DNA of 64,000 nucleotides, from the NCBI RefSeq assembly GCF_014280035.1, contig NZ_CP047957.1, forward strand, positions 1,550,001 to 1,614,000, read 5' to 3'. The notes beneath the pieces were generated by a model. That model was not told where the DNA came from. It did not search any database and worked only from the letters and a program-made list of their open reading frames with translations. A program made the position numbers and the translations under genes. Of this stretch, positions 16,789-25,580 are shown piece after piece. The DNA is from Synechococcus sp. A18-25c (GTDB lineage: Bacteria > Cyanobacteriota > Cyanobacteriia > PCC-6307 > Cyanobiaceae). Positions within the stretch are counted from its first letter, which is position 1; each line of letters opens with the position of its first letter.

Positions 16789-18252
16789 CTAGACAGGCAC
16801 GAAAGCCGCCTCTGGGCGTGACTTCATGACAGACGCCGCCAGTTCGTACTGATGCGCCACCTGAAGAAGGCGAGGCTCTTCCAACACATTGCCGATCAGC
16901 TGAACACCAATGGGCAGACCGCCATTGTCGAAGCCGCAGGGAACGCTGATGGCAGGCAATCCAGCCAGATTGGCAGGAATGGTCAGCAGATCAGCCAGGT
17001 ACATCGCCAGTGGGTCATCGGCGTGGGAGCCGTTGCGGAATGCCGTGCCCGGTGCCGTGGGCGTCAGCAGCACATCCACCCCTTGGAAGGCCGCGTCGAA
17101 ATCGCGGCGGATCAATGTGCGCACCTGCTGCGCCTTCTTGTAGTAGGCATCCACATAGCCAGCCGACAGGGCATAGGTGCCGATCAAAATTCGGCGCTGC
17201 ACTTCGCTGCCAAACCCCTCAGCACGACTCTTAGCCGTCATCGCTGCCAACGAAGCCGCATCCTCAGCCCGGTACCCGTATTTCACGCCGTCGTAGCGCG
17301 CAAGGTTGGCGGAAGCCTCCGAAGGGGCAATCACGTAGTAGGTGGCGATGCCGTCGTTGAAGCGCGGGCATGAAACGTCGACCAGTTCAGCACCCAGGGC
17401 CTGCAGCTGATCGGCAGCCGCCAGCACCGATGCCTTGACCTGGGGGTCCAAGCCCTCCTGATCGAAACATTCCCGAACCAATCCGACACGCAATCCATTA
17501 ATTGGTGCGTCCAGAGCAGCTGTGTAATCCGGAACAGGAGCCTTGAGACAGGTGGAATCGCGCGGATCCTCGCCGGCCATCACCTGCAACAACTCCGCCG
17601 CGTCAGCAACCGTCGAGGTGAACGGGCCCACTTGATCCAGGGAACTGGCAAAGGCCACCAACCCGTAACGGCTCACGCGTCCGTAGGTGGGTTTCAGACC
17701 CACAACTCCGCAGAAGGAGGCAGGCTGACGGATCGAACCACCGGTGTCGGAACCAACTGCGGCCAAGCATTCACCGGCCGCCACGGCGGCTGCGCTGCCG
17801 CCGGAGCTGCCTCCAGGCACATGATCGGTGTTCCATGGGTTGGCAGTTGGTCCAAAGGCCGAAGTCTCCGTGGATCCGCCCATGGCGAATTCATCGAGAT
17901 TGGTCTTGCCAAGGAGAACAGCACCAGACGCCCAGAGCCGGTTGGTCACCGTTGACTCATAAGGAGGGACGAACTGCTCGAGCATGCGGCTGGAGCACGT
18001 GGTGCGGACTCCTTTGGTGCAGAGATTGTCTTTGATGGCAAGAGGAATGCCCGCCAAGGGCGGCAGCTCTTCGCCGGCACTTCGCGCTGCATCGACACGA
18101 TCCGCATCCGCACGGGCACGATCAGCGGTGACCTCCAGAAAGGCATGAAGACTGGGATCGACCGCCTCGATCCTGGCCAGGTGATGGTCGGTGAGTTCCC
18201 GGGCGGACACCTCACCCTTTGCCAATTGCTGACGCCATTCGGCGATCGCCAT
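16789..18252 (-). CDS. gatA: Aspartyl/glutamyl-tRNA amidotransferase subunit A
   Basis: A 487-residue amidase-signature enzyme. The catalytic Ser-cisSer-Lys triad is visible: Lys in [14 protein letters not shown], the cis-Ser in [16 protein letters not shown] and the surrounding [17 protein letters not shown]. It hydrolyses glutamine and channels ammonia to GatB, which converts Glu-tRNA(Gln) or Asp-tRNA(Asn), an essential route in cyanobacteria lacking GlnRS. Length is normal (about 480-490). It stands upstream of dnaE with 87 bp between and downstream of the DUF1816 gene. Confidence 0.96.
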   Translation of the reverse strand: MAIAEWRQQLAKGEVSARELTDHHLARIEAVDPSLHAFLEVTADRARADADRVDAARSAGEELPPLAGIPLAIKDNLCTKGVRTTCSSRMLEQFVPPYESTVTNRLWASGAVLLGKTNLDEFAMGGSTETSAFGPTANPWNTDHVPGGSSGGSAAAVAAGECLAAVGSDTGGSIRQPASFCGVVGLKPTYGRVSRYGLVAFASSLDQVGPFTSTVADAAELLQVMAGEDPRDSTCLKAPVPDYTAALDAPINGLRVGLVRECFDQEGLDPQVKASVLAAADQLQALGAELVDVSCPRFNDGIATYYVIAPSEASANLARYDGVKYGYRAEDAASLAAMTAKSRAEGFGSEVQRRILIGTYALSAGYVDAYYKKAQQVRTLIRRDFDAAFQGVDVLLTPTAPGTAFRNGSHADDPLAMYLADLLTIPANLAGLPAISVPCGFDNGGLPIGVQLIGNVLEEPRLLQVAHQYELAASVMKSRPEAAFVPV

Positions 18253-18310
18253 GGTCAGGATTTTCGTGCAGATGCGACGCTATCAGCCAGGTGCAAAGAA
18301 CCAGCAACCC

Positions 18311-18556
18311 TCAGGATGCTGATTCAATGGTGAAGGGCTCGGTGCGTCGGCAGCGCAGCAGGGAATGATCCAGAGATGCAGGAGCTTCCGACTTCAAATC
18401 ATCCAGAAAGGGGGATAGCTCCCGCTCCAGGGTGGAGCGACGCACGAAGGGACCAAACCAGTACGTGACATCGGGGCTTTGGGTCTGAACCCGTGCCCAC
18501 CAGGCGAGTCCGAGACCGTTGGCAAGCGATCGCATCGGTCGAGTCAGCGGGCTCAT
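18311..18556 (-). CDS. DUF1816 protein (CpcD-like)
   Basis: An 81-residue protein with the DUF1816 pattern: a short helical N terminus, WWARVQTQSPDVTYWFGPF and RRSTLERELSPFLDDLKSE. This family is found in phycobilisome-bearing cyanobacteria and resembles the CpcD-type linker fold; any role in light-harvesting assembly is inferred. It lies between rlmB and gatA on the same strand, 59 bp before gatA and about 100 bp after rlmB. Confidence 0.75.
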   Translation of the reverse strand: MSPLTRPMRSLANGLGLAWWARVQTQSPDVTYWFGPFVRRSTLERELSPFLDDLKSEAPASLDHSLLRCRRTEPFTIESAS

Positions 18557-18658
18557 GTCGGAGCAGTGAAGACCTCGACATTGTGCCCTGATTCAGCGTT
18601 GGCCGTAACAGGCCAACCAACGCACTTTCAAAACCGCGGTCGTGCGTGGCAGTGGTCG

Positions 18659-20179
18659 TTACAGATCGACGCTGCCATCAAAGGTCGTGGACACAGCTTC
18701 GGTGGGGCGCTCCATCTGCAGATCCACACCGGGATTCGGATCTGCTAAGACCGGCTGTACTGGCGCATCATCCAGGTTGGCCCCTGAGGAATCAGCGGAC
18801 TGGCGATGAGCCACAGACAACTGCGGGCGAACAATCGGAGGTGAGGGGGTCTGACCCGACAGACCTTTCATCCAACCCCGACGCGCCACTTCATAGAGAC
18901 AGAGTGCAGTTGCAACCGAGGCATTCAGGCTCGGTGTCACCCCACGCAAAGGGATCCGGATGAGCTGATCACAATGGCGTCGGGTCAGCATCGACAGTCC
19001 CTGGCCCTCGGAGCCTGTGACGACGACCAACGGACCTTCAAGATCCACTTCCTCCAGGGTCTGATCTCCTTCTTCAGCCAGACCAATCACCCGGTAGCCG
19101 GCATCCTTCAAGGTCTCCAACGACCGGTTGAGATTGACAACGCGAGCCACGGGAAGATGTTCAAGTGCTCCGGCCGCCACCTTGGCCACAGAGCCCGTGA
19201 GGCCAGCGCTACGCCGCTGCGGCAACACCACGCCATGAGCGCCGAGTGCTTCGGCGGATCGCACGATCGCCCCCAGATTGTGGGGATCGGTGAGACCGTC
19301 AAGGGCCAAAAGGAGAGGCGCCTCCTGCAATGCGGCGCAACCTTCCACCAGATCCTCCAGATTCAGAGTGTCGGCCGCAGCCGTTTGCAGAGCAATGCCC
19401 TGGTGCACAGCGCCACCAGTCATCTGAGCCAAACGTGCCCAGGTGACTTCCTCCACCAGCACTCCAGACGCTTTCGCATCGCGCAACAACGCCATGAATT
19501 TGGGAGCGCTCCGCATCTCACTGGTGCACCAGATGCGATGGATGGGCCGACCGGCTTCCAATGCCGCCTGGGTGGCATGACGCCCCCAGAGCAGATCATC
19601 CGCGACACCCTCTGAGCCGTGAGCACTGGCCTCAGCGCGGGGTTGTTCGTCAAAACGCTGGTCCGGACGGTCTGAACGTCCTGGGCGCATGCCGCGAGCT
19701 TCACCATCTGAGACGCGACGGCCACCGGGGCGCCGGTCACCAAACCGGCGATCCTCTGAGCGGCGTTCATCAGAACGACGGTCGTTAAAACGGCGGTCGT
19801 CAAACCGGCGATCTCCAGAACGACGATCGTCAAAACGCCTTTGGTCAAAACGCCGTTGTTCAAAACGACGATCTCCACCTGAGCGCTCATCGAAACGACG
19901 CTCACGGCGATCAGCACGGCCCATGGGTCTGCCGCTGTCACGGGAGGAGCCTCGGAAGGAGCCACCACGGGAGGCAGGGCGTCCACCGAAGTCACCATCG
20001 CGGGAGCTGCGCCAAGACGACTCCGAGGCCCCCTCTTCACCATCACGGCGACGACCGCCGGACGGAGCTCCATCCAGACGCGGACGACGTCCGCGCGGCC
20101 CGCCACGTGACGGACGTCCACCTCCTGAGTCACCACCACGGGATGGACGTGGTGGGCGGCGGTCGAAGCGGGAGCTCAT
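18659..20179 (-). CDS. rlmB: SpoU-family rRNA 2'-O-methyltransferase with Arg/Asp-rich repeat N terminus
   Basis: A 506-residue protein, about twice the usual 250. The catalytic half is a complete TrmH/RlmB enzyme: substrate-binding domain (DLLWGRHATQAALEAGRPIH), motif 1 DGLTDPHNLGAIVRSAEALG, motif 2 VTGSEGQGLS, motif 3 IPLRGVTPSLNASVATALCL. It transfers methyl from SAM to a ribose of 23S rRNA or tRNA. Residues 1-190 are disordered and Arg/Gly/Asp-rich, with pentapeptide repeats RRFDD, RRSGD, RRFND, RRSDE at about residues 90-150, like RGG or RD tails that bind RNA. A 65-residue Pro/Ser tail follows the knot. It begins 11 bp after mrnC. Confidence 0.85.
   Translation of the reverse strand: MSSRFDRRPPRPSRGGDSGGGRPSRGGPRGRRPRLDGAPSGGRRRDGEEGASESSWRSSRDGDFGGRPASRGGSFRGSSRDSGRPMGRADRRERRFDERSGGDRRFEQRRFDQRRFDDRRSGDRRFDDRRFNDRRSDERRSEDRRFGDRRPGGRRVSDGEARGMRPGRSDRPDQRFDEQPRAEASAHGSEGVADDLLWGRHATQAALEAGRPIHRIWCTSEMRSAPKFMALLRDAKASGVLVEEVTWARLAQMTGGAVHQGIALQTAAADTLNLEDLVEGCAALQEAPLLLALDGLTDPHNLGAIVRSAEALGAHGVVLPQRRSAGLTGSVAKVAAGALEHLPVARVVNLNRSLETLKDAGYRVIGLAEEGDQTLEEVDLEGPLVVVTGSEGQGLSMLTRRHCDQLIRIPLRGVTPSLNASVATALCLYEVARRGWMKGLSGQTPSPPIVRPQLSVAHRQSADSSGANLDDAPVQPVLADPNPGVDLQMERPTEAVSTTFDGSVDL
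19715..19915 (-). repeat. 15-bp tandem repeat encoding RRxxD units
   Basis: Within rlmB, about ten degenerate 15-bp units encode Arg-Arg followed by Phe or Ser, a variable residue and Asp or Glu. Copies differ mostly at third positions, which suggests an older expansion kept at protein level. The array is in frame throughout. Boundaries are approximate. Confidence 0.7.
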
Positions 20180-20190
20180 GGAATCGATGG

Positions 20191-20601
20191 TTATGACAGG
20201 GCGGATTCGCTCTCCTCGAGGCGATCCAGTAGCTGGGCAAGCCGCGCTGGATTCTGCAAAAAGAGCCAGCCCACCATTGTCTCAAATCCTGTGGCCTGGC
20301 CATAGGCCGCGGGGTCACCGCCGCGAGGACCACGACCGGCACGATTGCGGCCCCGACGAACCAGATCCCTTTCCTCGTCCGTCAGCCAGGGGTCCAAGCG
20401 CTGCAGCGCAACCGCTTGTGCATCAGCACGAACTTCGGAGACAACCGCAAGGTGGAGATCTTTAGCGCGTCCGGCCTGACGGCAGTGACGAAGCCGTTGA
20501 TGCAGCTCCCAGACGGCATCACCTAGCCAGGCAAGCTGAAGGGGACCGAGATCGGACGCCCCTGCAGGAAGGGAATGCTGCAGCCGGATCCAGTCGGTCA
20601 A
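20191..20601 (-). CDS. mrnC: Mini-ribonuclease III
   Basis: A 136-residue protein with the RNase III catalytic fold without the dsRNA-binding domain: LGPLQLAWLGDAVWELHQR with the catalytic Asp, the middle helix DEERDLVRRGRNR, and YGQATGFETMVGWLFLQ carrying the last acidic residue. Mini-III trims 23S rRNA ends in Bacillus and cyanobacteria. Its ATG overlaps the TGA of the STAS gene by four bases, and rlmB follows 11 bp after, so an RNA-maturation pair (mrnC-rlmB) is translated together. Confidence 0.9.
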   Translation of the reverse strand: MTDWIRLQHSLPAGASDLGPLQLAWLGDAVWELHQRLRHCRQAGRAKDLHLAVVSEVRADAQAVALQRLDPWLTDEERDLVRRGRNRAGRGPRGGDPAAYGQATGFETMVGWLFLQNPARLAQLLDRLEESESALS

Positions 20602-20897
20602 GCAGCCAGTTGGGTGAAAGCGGATTCCAGATCATTCACCAGATGCAGGAAGCCCTCGAGGCGCACCAACTTCACGGTTTGGGTAACACGGGCGTTGCCC
20701 ACAACCACGAAACTGCGATTGGCGTCTTTGCACTGTTTCGCGAGCTGAACCAGTGCACCAAGCCCGGAAGAATCAAGGAAGTCAATCTTGCTCAGATCAA
20801 ACACTGCGGGTGAGGCGTTCGTCTTAAGAACGTCTCCCACGTAACTGATGAACTGCTTTTCGGAGTAAGCATCCAACTGTCCGGTGAAATGAAACAC
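20598..20897 (-). CDS. STAS-domain protein (anti-sigma factor antagonist type)
   Basis: From the GTG at 20895-20897 this is a 99-residue STAS protein: VFHFTGQLDAYSEKQF (first strand), VFDLSKIDFLDSSGLGALVQ with the Ser that SpoIIAA-type antagonists have phosphorylated, and RSFVVVGNARVTQTVKLV. Such proteins switch sigma factors or response systems by binding an anti-sigma kinase. The GTG lacks a ribosome site and begins inside the first strand. The frame stays open upstream, and a GGGAGG ends 9 bases before an in-frame ATC at 20961-20963, giving 121 residues beginning with TELQRLTVSLRGG after the initiator; that start may be the true one. The stop is coupled to mrnC. Confidence 0.85.
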   Translation of the reverse strand: MFHFTGQLDAYSEKQFISYVGDVLKTNASPAVFDLSKIDFLDSSGLGALVQLAKQCKDANRSFVVVGNARVTQTVKLVRLEGFLHLVNDLESAFTQLAA

Positions 20898-21027
20898 CAG
20901 ACAGGAATCTTGCTGTTCAAAGCCGCCCCGGAGCGAAACCGTCAGTCGCTGCAGTTCAGTGATGGGACCAGACCTCCCGCTTGGCGTCGTGCGAAGTGTA
21001 GTGATGCTGCACCACTCGCACCACGGT

Positions 21028-22173
21028 TCAGCGGCGATCTGACATCAGTGCAACGAACCTGGCGAAATGATGGTCTGCGTCGTGGGGGCCAGGACTGGCT
21101 TCAGGGTGGTACTGAACGCCGAAAATCGGCTGGTTGCGATGGGCCATCGCAGCCACGGTTCGGTCGTTGAGATTGAGATGGGTGATCTCAATGGTGTCCG
21201 CCGGCAGGCTCTCTGCATCCAACGCGAAACCATGGTTTTGGCTGGTGATTTCCACCTGACCGGTGGTTCCGCATGGATGGTTTAAACCTCGATGCCCATA
21301 ACCGAGCTTGAAGGTGGCTCCCCCCATAGCCAGACCAAGGATCTGATGGCCAAGGCAGATTCCGAATAGAGGAAGATTCTGTTGCTGCAACAGGCCTTTG
21401 GCCAGCTCGATGCCATGGGTCACTGCTGCGGGATCTCCCGGTCCATTGGAGAGGAACACACCCTCGGGCTGATGGGACAACACCGTGTCCAAATCGGTTG
21501 ATGCCGGTAGAACAGTCACCGAGCAACCGTGGCCGACCAAGCGATCGAGAATCGCCCGCTTGATGCCGAAATCGATGGCCACCACACGATAAGGATCCTG
21601 GGGTCTCCCGATCTGCAAACGCCGATCAAAATCGACCGTGCAAGGCTCATTGCAGGTGTAGGGCTCAGGGGTTGAGACCTTGTCAGCCAGGTTCAGACCC
21701 TCCATCGACGGAGCCGACCGCACCTGCTCCAACAGCTCCACCGGAGAGCGACCATCTGAACTGATCACTCCGTTCATGGCCCCGGTCTCACGCAGATGGC
21801 GGACGAGAGCACGTGTATCGATGCCATGGATGCCAATCACGCCATGGCTCGCCAACCAATCCTGGAGGCTTTGTTGAGAGCGCCAATTGCTGGCAAGAGG
21901 AGACATCTGACGCGCGATCAGCCCTTTTGCATGGGGCTTCTCAGCTTCTTGATCGTCAGGATTGACTCCGGTGTTGCCCAGCTCTGGATAGGTGAAGGTC
22001 ACCAGTTGCCCCGAATAACTGGGATCGGTCATCACCTCCTGATATCCCGTCATTCCCGTGTTGAAGACGACCTCTCCCACAACGCTGCCCGCGGCTCCAC
22101 AAGCCAACCCTGTGAACACCGTTCCATCGGCCAGCACCAGCAACGCCGGCTCCCTGGATGCAGCAACAATCAT
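21028..22173 (-). CDS. carA: Carbamoyl-phosphate synthase small subunit
   Basis: A 381-residue glutaminase subunit. The N-terminal half has [18 protein letters not shown] and [16 protein letters not shown]. The C-terminal class I amidotransferase carries the nucleophile Cys in [14 protein letters not shown] and the His-Glu pair in [12 protein letters not shown]. It supplies ammonia from glutamine to CarB for pyrimidine and arginine synthesis. trpD ends only 34 bp upstream, so it is probably in the same transcript, and the STAS gene follows. Confidence 0.97.
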   Translation of the reverse strand: MIVAASREPALLVLADGTVFTGLACGAAGSVVGEVVFNTGMTGYQEVMTDPSYSGQLVTFTYPELGNTGVNPDDQEAEKPHAKGLIARQMSPLASNWRSQQSLQDWLASHGVIGIHGIDTRALVRHLRETGAMNGVISSDGRSPVELLEQVRSAPSMEGLNLADKVSTPEPYTCNEPCTVDFDRRLQIGRPQDPYRVVAIDFGIKRAILDRLVGHGCSVTVLPASTDLDTVLSHQPEGVFLSNGPGDPAAVTHGIELAKGLLQQQNLPLFGICLGHQILGLAMGGATFKLGYGHRGLNHPCGTTGQVEITSQNHGFALDAESLPADTIEITHLNLNDRTVAAMAHRNQPIFGVQYHPEASPGPHDADHHFARFVALMSDRR

Positions 22174-22207
22174 GAGCAGACCGGTCCCTTCAGCAACGCT
22201 CGTGGTC

Positions 22208-23254
22208 TCATCCTCCCTCGGCGGGGGTCAGGGCTTTGCTCAAACGCTGGAGTCGATCCCAACCCAAGCCATCTCGCAGCACCAACAGGGCCTGCTGAGC
22301 TCCGGCTTTCAGATCCATCTCGACGCCGGCAACCCAGAGCACGAGCGCGGTGTTGAAGGCCACCACATCTGACTGTGCCTTGGTGCCATGGCCCTGAAGC
22401 AGATCGCTGAGGATGGCTTGATTGCAGGCAAGATCTCCTCCTCGCAGGGCCTCCAGAGGAGCCTCCTCCAGTCCGAGATCAGCTGGCGAAATGAACTCGC
22501 TGCGAATGAGCCCATCCTCAAGAATGCGCACCGGATTGGGCCCAGCAAGAGAGGCTTCATCCAATCCGCCGGCTCCATGCACCACCACGGCGCGCTTCTG
22601 CCCGAGCGCGTTGAGGGCTTCAGCCATTGGATCGAGCAGATCATCCGTCGCCACACCCAGCACCTGGCCATTGGGCCTAAGGGGATTAACAAGCGGACCC
22701 AGCAGGTTGAACACTGTGCGCACGCCGAGGCTGCGACGCAACGGTGCCAAGCTCACCAAGGCAGGGTGCCAGGCAGGAGCGAAGAGAAACGTCACGCCCG
22801 CCTCAGGCAGGGCCTCCACCACCTGCTGCGCTGGGGCTTTGAGATGGAGGCCAAGACCTTCCAACACATCTGCTGAACCCACTTTGCCGCTGGCGCTGCG
22901 ATTGCCATGCTTGGCCACATAGGCGCCGCATGCCGCGGCAGTGAACGCCACTGCCGTCGAGATATTGAACGTGTCGGCACCATCACCACCGGTTCCACAG
23001 GTGTCGACCATCAGCAGATCAGGGCGAGCACCAGGCAAGGGACATGCTGCACGCAACACCGAGGCCATCGCCCCGAGTTCGCCTCCGTTCACTCCTCGTG
23101 CTCTTAAAGCCGCCAGAAATGCGCCGGTCTGCACGGGCGAGAGATCTTCCGACAACCACGCCTCCATCAACGCCGAAGCGTCATCAGGGCTGAGCACGCC
23201 TCCACGGAGTAGATGCTCCAAAGCCTGAGGCCAGGAAAGAGTCGGAGAGACCAT
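22208..23254 (-). CDS. trpD: Anthranilate phosphoribosyltransferase
   Basis: A 348-residue enzyme of tryptophan synthesis, joining anthranilate and PRPP. The PRPP-binding motif [18 protein letters not shown] is at about residues 80-97, with [21 protein letters not shown] and [14 protein letters not shown] following, as in TrpD. It is the first gene of the minus-strand block that continues with carA. A strong intrinsic terminator on the same strand lies 43 bp upstream of its ATG (see 23297-23329), which suggests either attenuation of this operon or the end of a small leader transcript. Confidence 0.96.
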   Translation of the reverse strand: MVSPTLSWPQALEHLLRGGVLSPDDASALMEAWLSEDLSPVQTGAFLAALRARGVNGGELGAMASVLRAACPLPGARPDLLMVDTCGTGGDGADTFNISTAVAFTAAACGAYVAKHGNRSASGKVGSADVLEGLGLHLKAPAQQVVEALPEAGVTFLFAPAWHPALVSLAPLRRSLGVRTVFNLLGPLVNPLRPNGQVLGVATDDLLDPMAEALNALGQKRAVVVHGAGGLDEASLAGPNPVRILEDGLIRSEFISPADLGLEEAPLEALRGGDLACNQAILSDLLQGHGTKAQSDVVAFNTALVLWVAGVEMDLKAGAQQALLVLRDGLGWDRLQRLSKALTPAEGG

Positions 23255-23296
23255 GGGTGAGCAGAGCAGAGGCCTGGGCCTGAGCAGACAACAGGC

Positions 23297-23329
23297 AGAA
23301 AAAAGCCCGGGTGCAGATGCACTCCGGGC
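23297..23329 (-). terminator. Intrinsic terminator/attenuator-like hairpin upstream of trpD
   Basis: On the minus strand an 11-bp interrupted stem (GCCCGG ... CCGGGC enclosing GTGC/GCAC) is followed by six U's. It ends 43 bases before the trpD start, so read-through transcription from further upstream would meet it before trpD. Confidence 0.75.
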
Positions 23330-23350
23330 CGGGTGATGGGGACTTCAACA

Positions 23351-23419
23351 CTATCCCTCAAAAAGGAAAGGATGGCCAGTTCGCTGACCTTCGAACACGC
23401 AGCCTTTCGGCATCGCCAT
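23351..23419 (-). CDS. Possible 22-residue leader peptide
   Basis: An ATG at 23417-23419 opens a 22-codon frame ending TAG at 23351-23353, 22 bp before the hairpin-terminator. The peptide (MAMPKGCVFEGQRTGHPFLF...) holds no Trp codons, so it does not fit classical trp attenuation. It may be the small ORF of an independent short RNA. Coding is uncertain. Confidence 0.25.
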   Translation of the reverse strand: MAMPKGCVFEGQRTGHPFLFEG

Positions 23420-23481
23420 CGCGGACACCCCATCGAGAAGATTCGCCTGGTGCCTAGGTTGATGGCTGTACAAGGATCGCG

Positions 23482-25233
23482 ATGGCCGCCTTCCGCCTCG
23501 ATCTGATCGGCCGCTATTTGAAGCCCCACCGACGCAGGGTCATGCTCGGTGCGATCGCGCTGGTGGTGGTCAACATCCTCAGTGTGACCATTCCTCTGGA
23601 AGTGAAAGGGGTCATTGATGACCTCCAGGAAGGTTTCGCCTATCGGGATGTGTTGATCCAGGCCGGCTGGATTGTGTTGCTGGCGACGACCATGGGTGTG
23701 GTGCGCTTGATCTCCCGGCAGTTGGTCTTCGGCGTCGGTCGACAGGTGGAGGTCGAGCTGCGCCAGAAGCTGTTCGATCACATGCTGCAGCAAGAGCCTG
23801 GCTGGGTTCAGCAGACCGGCAGTGGCGAAGTGATCAGCCGTGCCACGAGCGACGTAGAAAACGTGCGCAGGCTGCTGGGCTTCGCCGTTCTCAGCCTCAC
23901 CAACACAGTGCTGGCCTATTCCTTCACGCTGCCAGCGATGCTGAGGATCGACCTTGGCCTCACCCTTGCTGCAATCGCCCCCTACCCAGTGATGCTGGTA
24001 TCCGTGCGCCTATTTGGCGGGCGGATGATGCGCCAACAGCGTCGGCAACAGGAGGCTTTGGCCGGGCTCAGCGAACTGATCCAGGAAGATCTCTCCGGCA
24101 TCGCAGCCATCAAGATCTACAACCAGGAACAACAGGAACTGGACGCGTTCAACCGCCGCAACCGTAGTTACCGGGATGCCGCGATTCAGCTGGCACGCAC
24201 TCGGAGCACATTATTCCCTCTGCTGGAAGGGATTTCATCGATTTCCGTTCTGCTGGTGCTGGCCCTGGGGAGTTTTCAGCTTCAACAAAACACGCTGTCG
24301 ATTGGCGGCCTTGTGGCCCTGATTCTTTACGTGCAGCTTCTGGTCTTCCCGACGGCTTTGCTCGGATTCACCCTGAACACCTTGCAGACCGGCCAGGTGA
24401 GCCTTGAGCGGGTTGAAGAACTGCTCTCCCGTCGCCCGATGATCCGCAACCCGCGCGAACCGGAACTGCTGGAACTGCCGGTGCGGGGTGACTTGGAAGC
24501 GCGCGGTCTGCACATCCGCTACGACGGCAGTGAAGCTGACACCCTGAATGGTCTTAGCTTCAAGATCCGGTCGGGAGAACTGGTTGCCGTCGTGGGACCT
24601 GTGGGCTGTGGCAAAACCACCCTGGCACGTGCCCTTGGCCGCATGGTCGACGTCCCAGAAGGTCAGTTGTTCCTCGATCGCCACGACCTCACCCGATTGC
24701 GGCTGACCGATCTGCGTGATCAGATCGCCCTGGTTCCACAGGAGGGGTATCTCTTCACCAGCAGCCTTGCGGACAACCTTCGCTACGGCGAACCCGAGGC
24801 ATCCATGGAACGCGTTGAAGCGGCAGCGGAACAGGCGCGCCTGCTCGGTGACGTTCGCGGTTTCCCTGATGGCATGAACACTCTCGTGGGTGAACGAGGC
24901 ATCACCTTGAGCGGTGGTCAGCGCCAGCGCACCGCTTTAGGAAGAGCGCTTCTGGTCAAATCAGCGGTGTTGGTGCTTGATGACGCCCTCGCCAGCGTGG
25001 ACAACAACACCGCGGCGGAAATCCTGGCATCGGTGCGCCGTCAGACCAATCGAACGATTGTGATGATCAGTCATCAGCTTTCAGCAGCCGCTGCCTGTGA
25101 CCGAATCCTCGTGCTGGATCAAGGACGTTTGGTCCAACAGGGTCATCACTCTGATCTGATCCAGGTGCCGGGTCTTTATCGCAGTCTCTGGGAACGGGAG
25201 CAGGCCGCGGAACGGCTGGAATCGGTGGCATGA
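23482..25233 (+). CDS. ABC exporter, fused permease and ATPase
   Basis: A 583-residue half-transporter. Six membrane helices in the first 310 residues (VMLGAIALVVVNILSVTIPL and others) are followed by a nucleotide-binding domain: Walker A GPVGCGKTT near residue 373, Q-loop VPQEGYLF, signature LSGGQRQRTALGRAL, Walker B VLVLDDALASVD and H-loop MISHQLS. It would act as a homodimer in the MsbA/multidrug exporter fold. Substrate unknown. It begins 227 bp from the divergent trpD. Confidence 0.9.
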   Translation: MAAFRLDLIGRYLKPHRRRVMLGAIALVVVNILSVTIPLEVKGVIDDLQEGFAYRDVLIQAGWIVLLATTMGVVRLISRQLVFGVGRQVEVELRQKLFDHMLQQEPGWVQQTGSGEVISRATSDVENVRRLLGFAVLSLTNTVLAYSFTLPAMLRIDLGLTLAAIAPYPVMLVSVRLFGGRMMRQQRRQQEALAGLSELIQEDLSGIAAIKIYNQEQQELDAFNRRNRSYRDAAIQLARTRSTLFPLLEGISSISVLLVLALGSFQLQQNTLSIGGLVALILYVQLLVFPTALLGFTLNTLQTGQVSLERVEELLSRRPMIRNPREPELLELPVRGDLEARGLHIRYDGSEADTLNGLSFKIRSGELVAVVGPVGCGKTTLARALGRMVDVPEGQLFLDRHDLTRLRLTDLRDQIALVPQEGYLFTSSLADNLRYGEPEASMERVEAAAEQARLLGDVRGFPDGMNTLVGERGITLSGGQRQRTALGRALLVKSAVLVLDDALASVDNNTAAEILASVRRQTNRTIVMISHQLSAAAACDRILVLDQGRLVQQGHHSDLIQVPGLYRSLWEREQAAERLESVA

Positions 25234-25304
25234 CGAAAGCTTGCGCAACGAACGGGCGACAAATTGCGTCGCTTTGGCTTAGCTAGAGGATCTGCCTCCG
25301 AGCC

Positions 25305-25556
25305 ATGACGTCAGGCAACCCCTTCACAGTCCGCTGCACCCTCACCTTTGGTGACATCTACGGTCAGATCTTGGCCTGGATGGCGGTGATCTTCGTCAGC
25401 CTGGCCGCGGGACTGGCTCTGATGGGCTCATCTCGTCCTCTGTTCGCCCTTGTCGGCGTGGGGCTGATCCTGGTGCTCAGCCTGCCGTTTCTTCTGTTTG
25501 CATTCGTGACCACGCTGCTCAATCACATTCGCCTGGATCCCCAGACATCTGCCTAG
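25305..25556 (+). CDS. Small two-helix membrane protein
   Basis: An 83-residue protein: polar N terminus (MTSGNPFTVRCTLTFGDIYG), two hydrophobic segments (ILAWMAVIFVSLAAGLALMG; LFALVGVGLILVLSLPFLLF) and a short NHIRLD tail. The composition is that of a genuine membrane protein conserved in cyanobacteria, but I do not know its role. It lies between the ABC exporter and msrA on the same strand, 24 bp before msrA. Confidence 0.7.
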   Translation: MTSGNPFTVRCTLTFGDIYGQILAWMAVIFVSLAAGLALMGSSRPLFALVGVGLILVLSLPFLLFAFVTTLLNHIRLDPQTSA

Positions 25557-25580
25557 GGTTGCGGTCGCGACACCATTTCC

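Noticed and set aside
15805-16821. 338-codon plus-strand ORF opposite dnaE
   Set aside because: Shadow frame of dnaE; His/Gln-rich with no domain.
19689-20465. 258-codon plus-strand ORF (PRASPSETRRPPGRR...)
   Set aside because: It is the antisense reading of the rlmB repeat region; the Arg/Pro/Ser bias results from the repeats on the coding strand.
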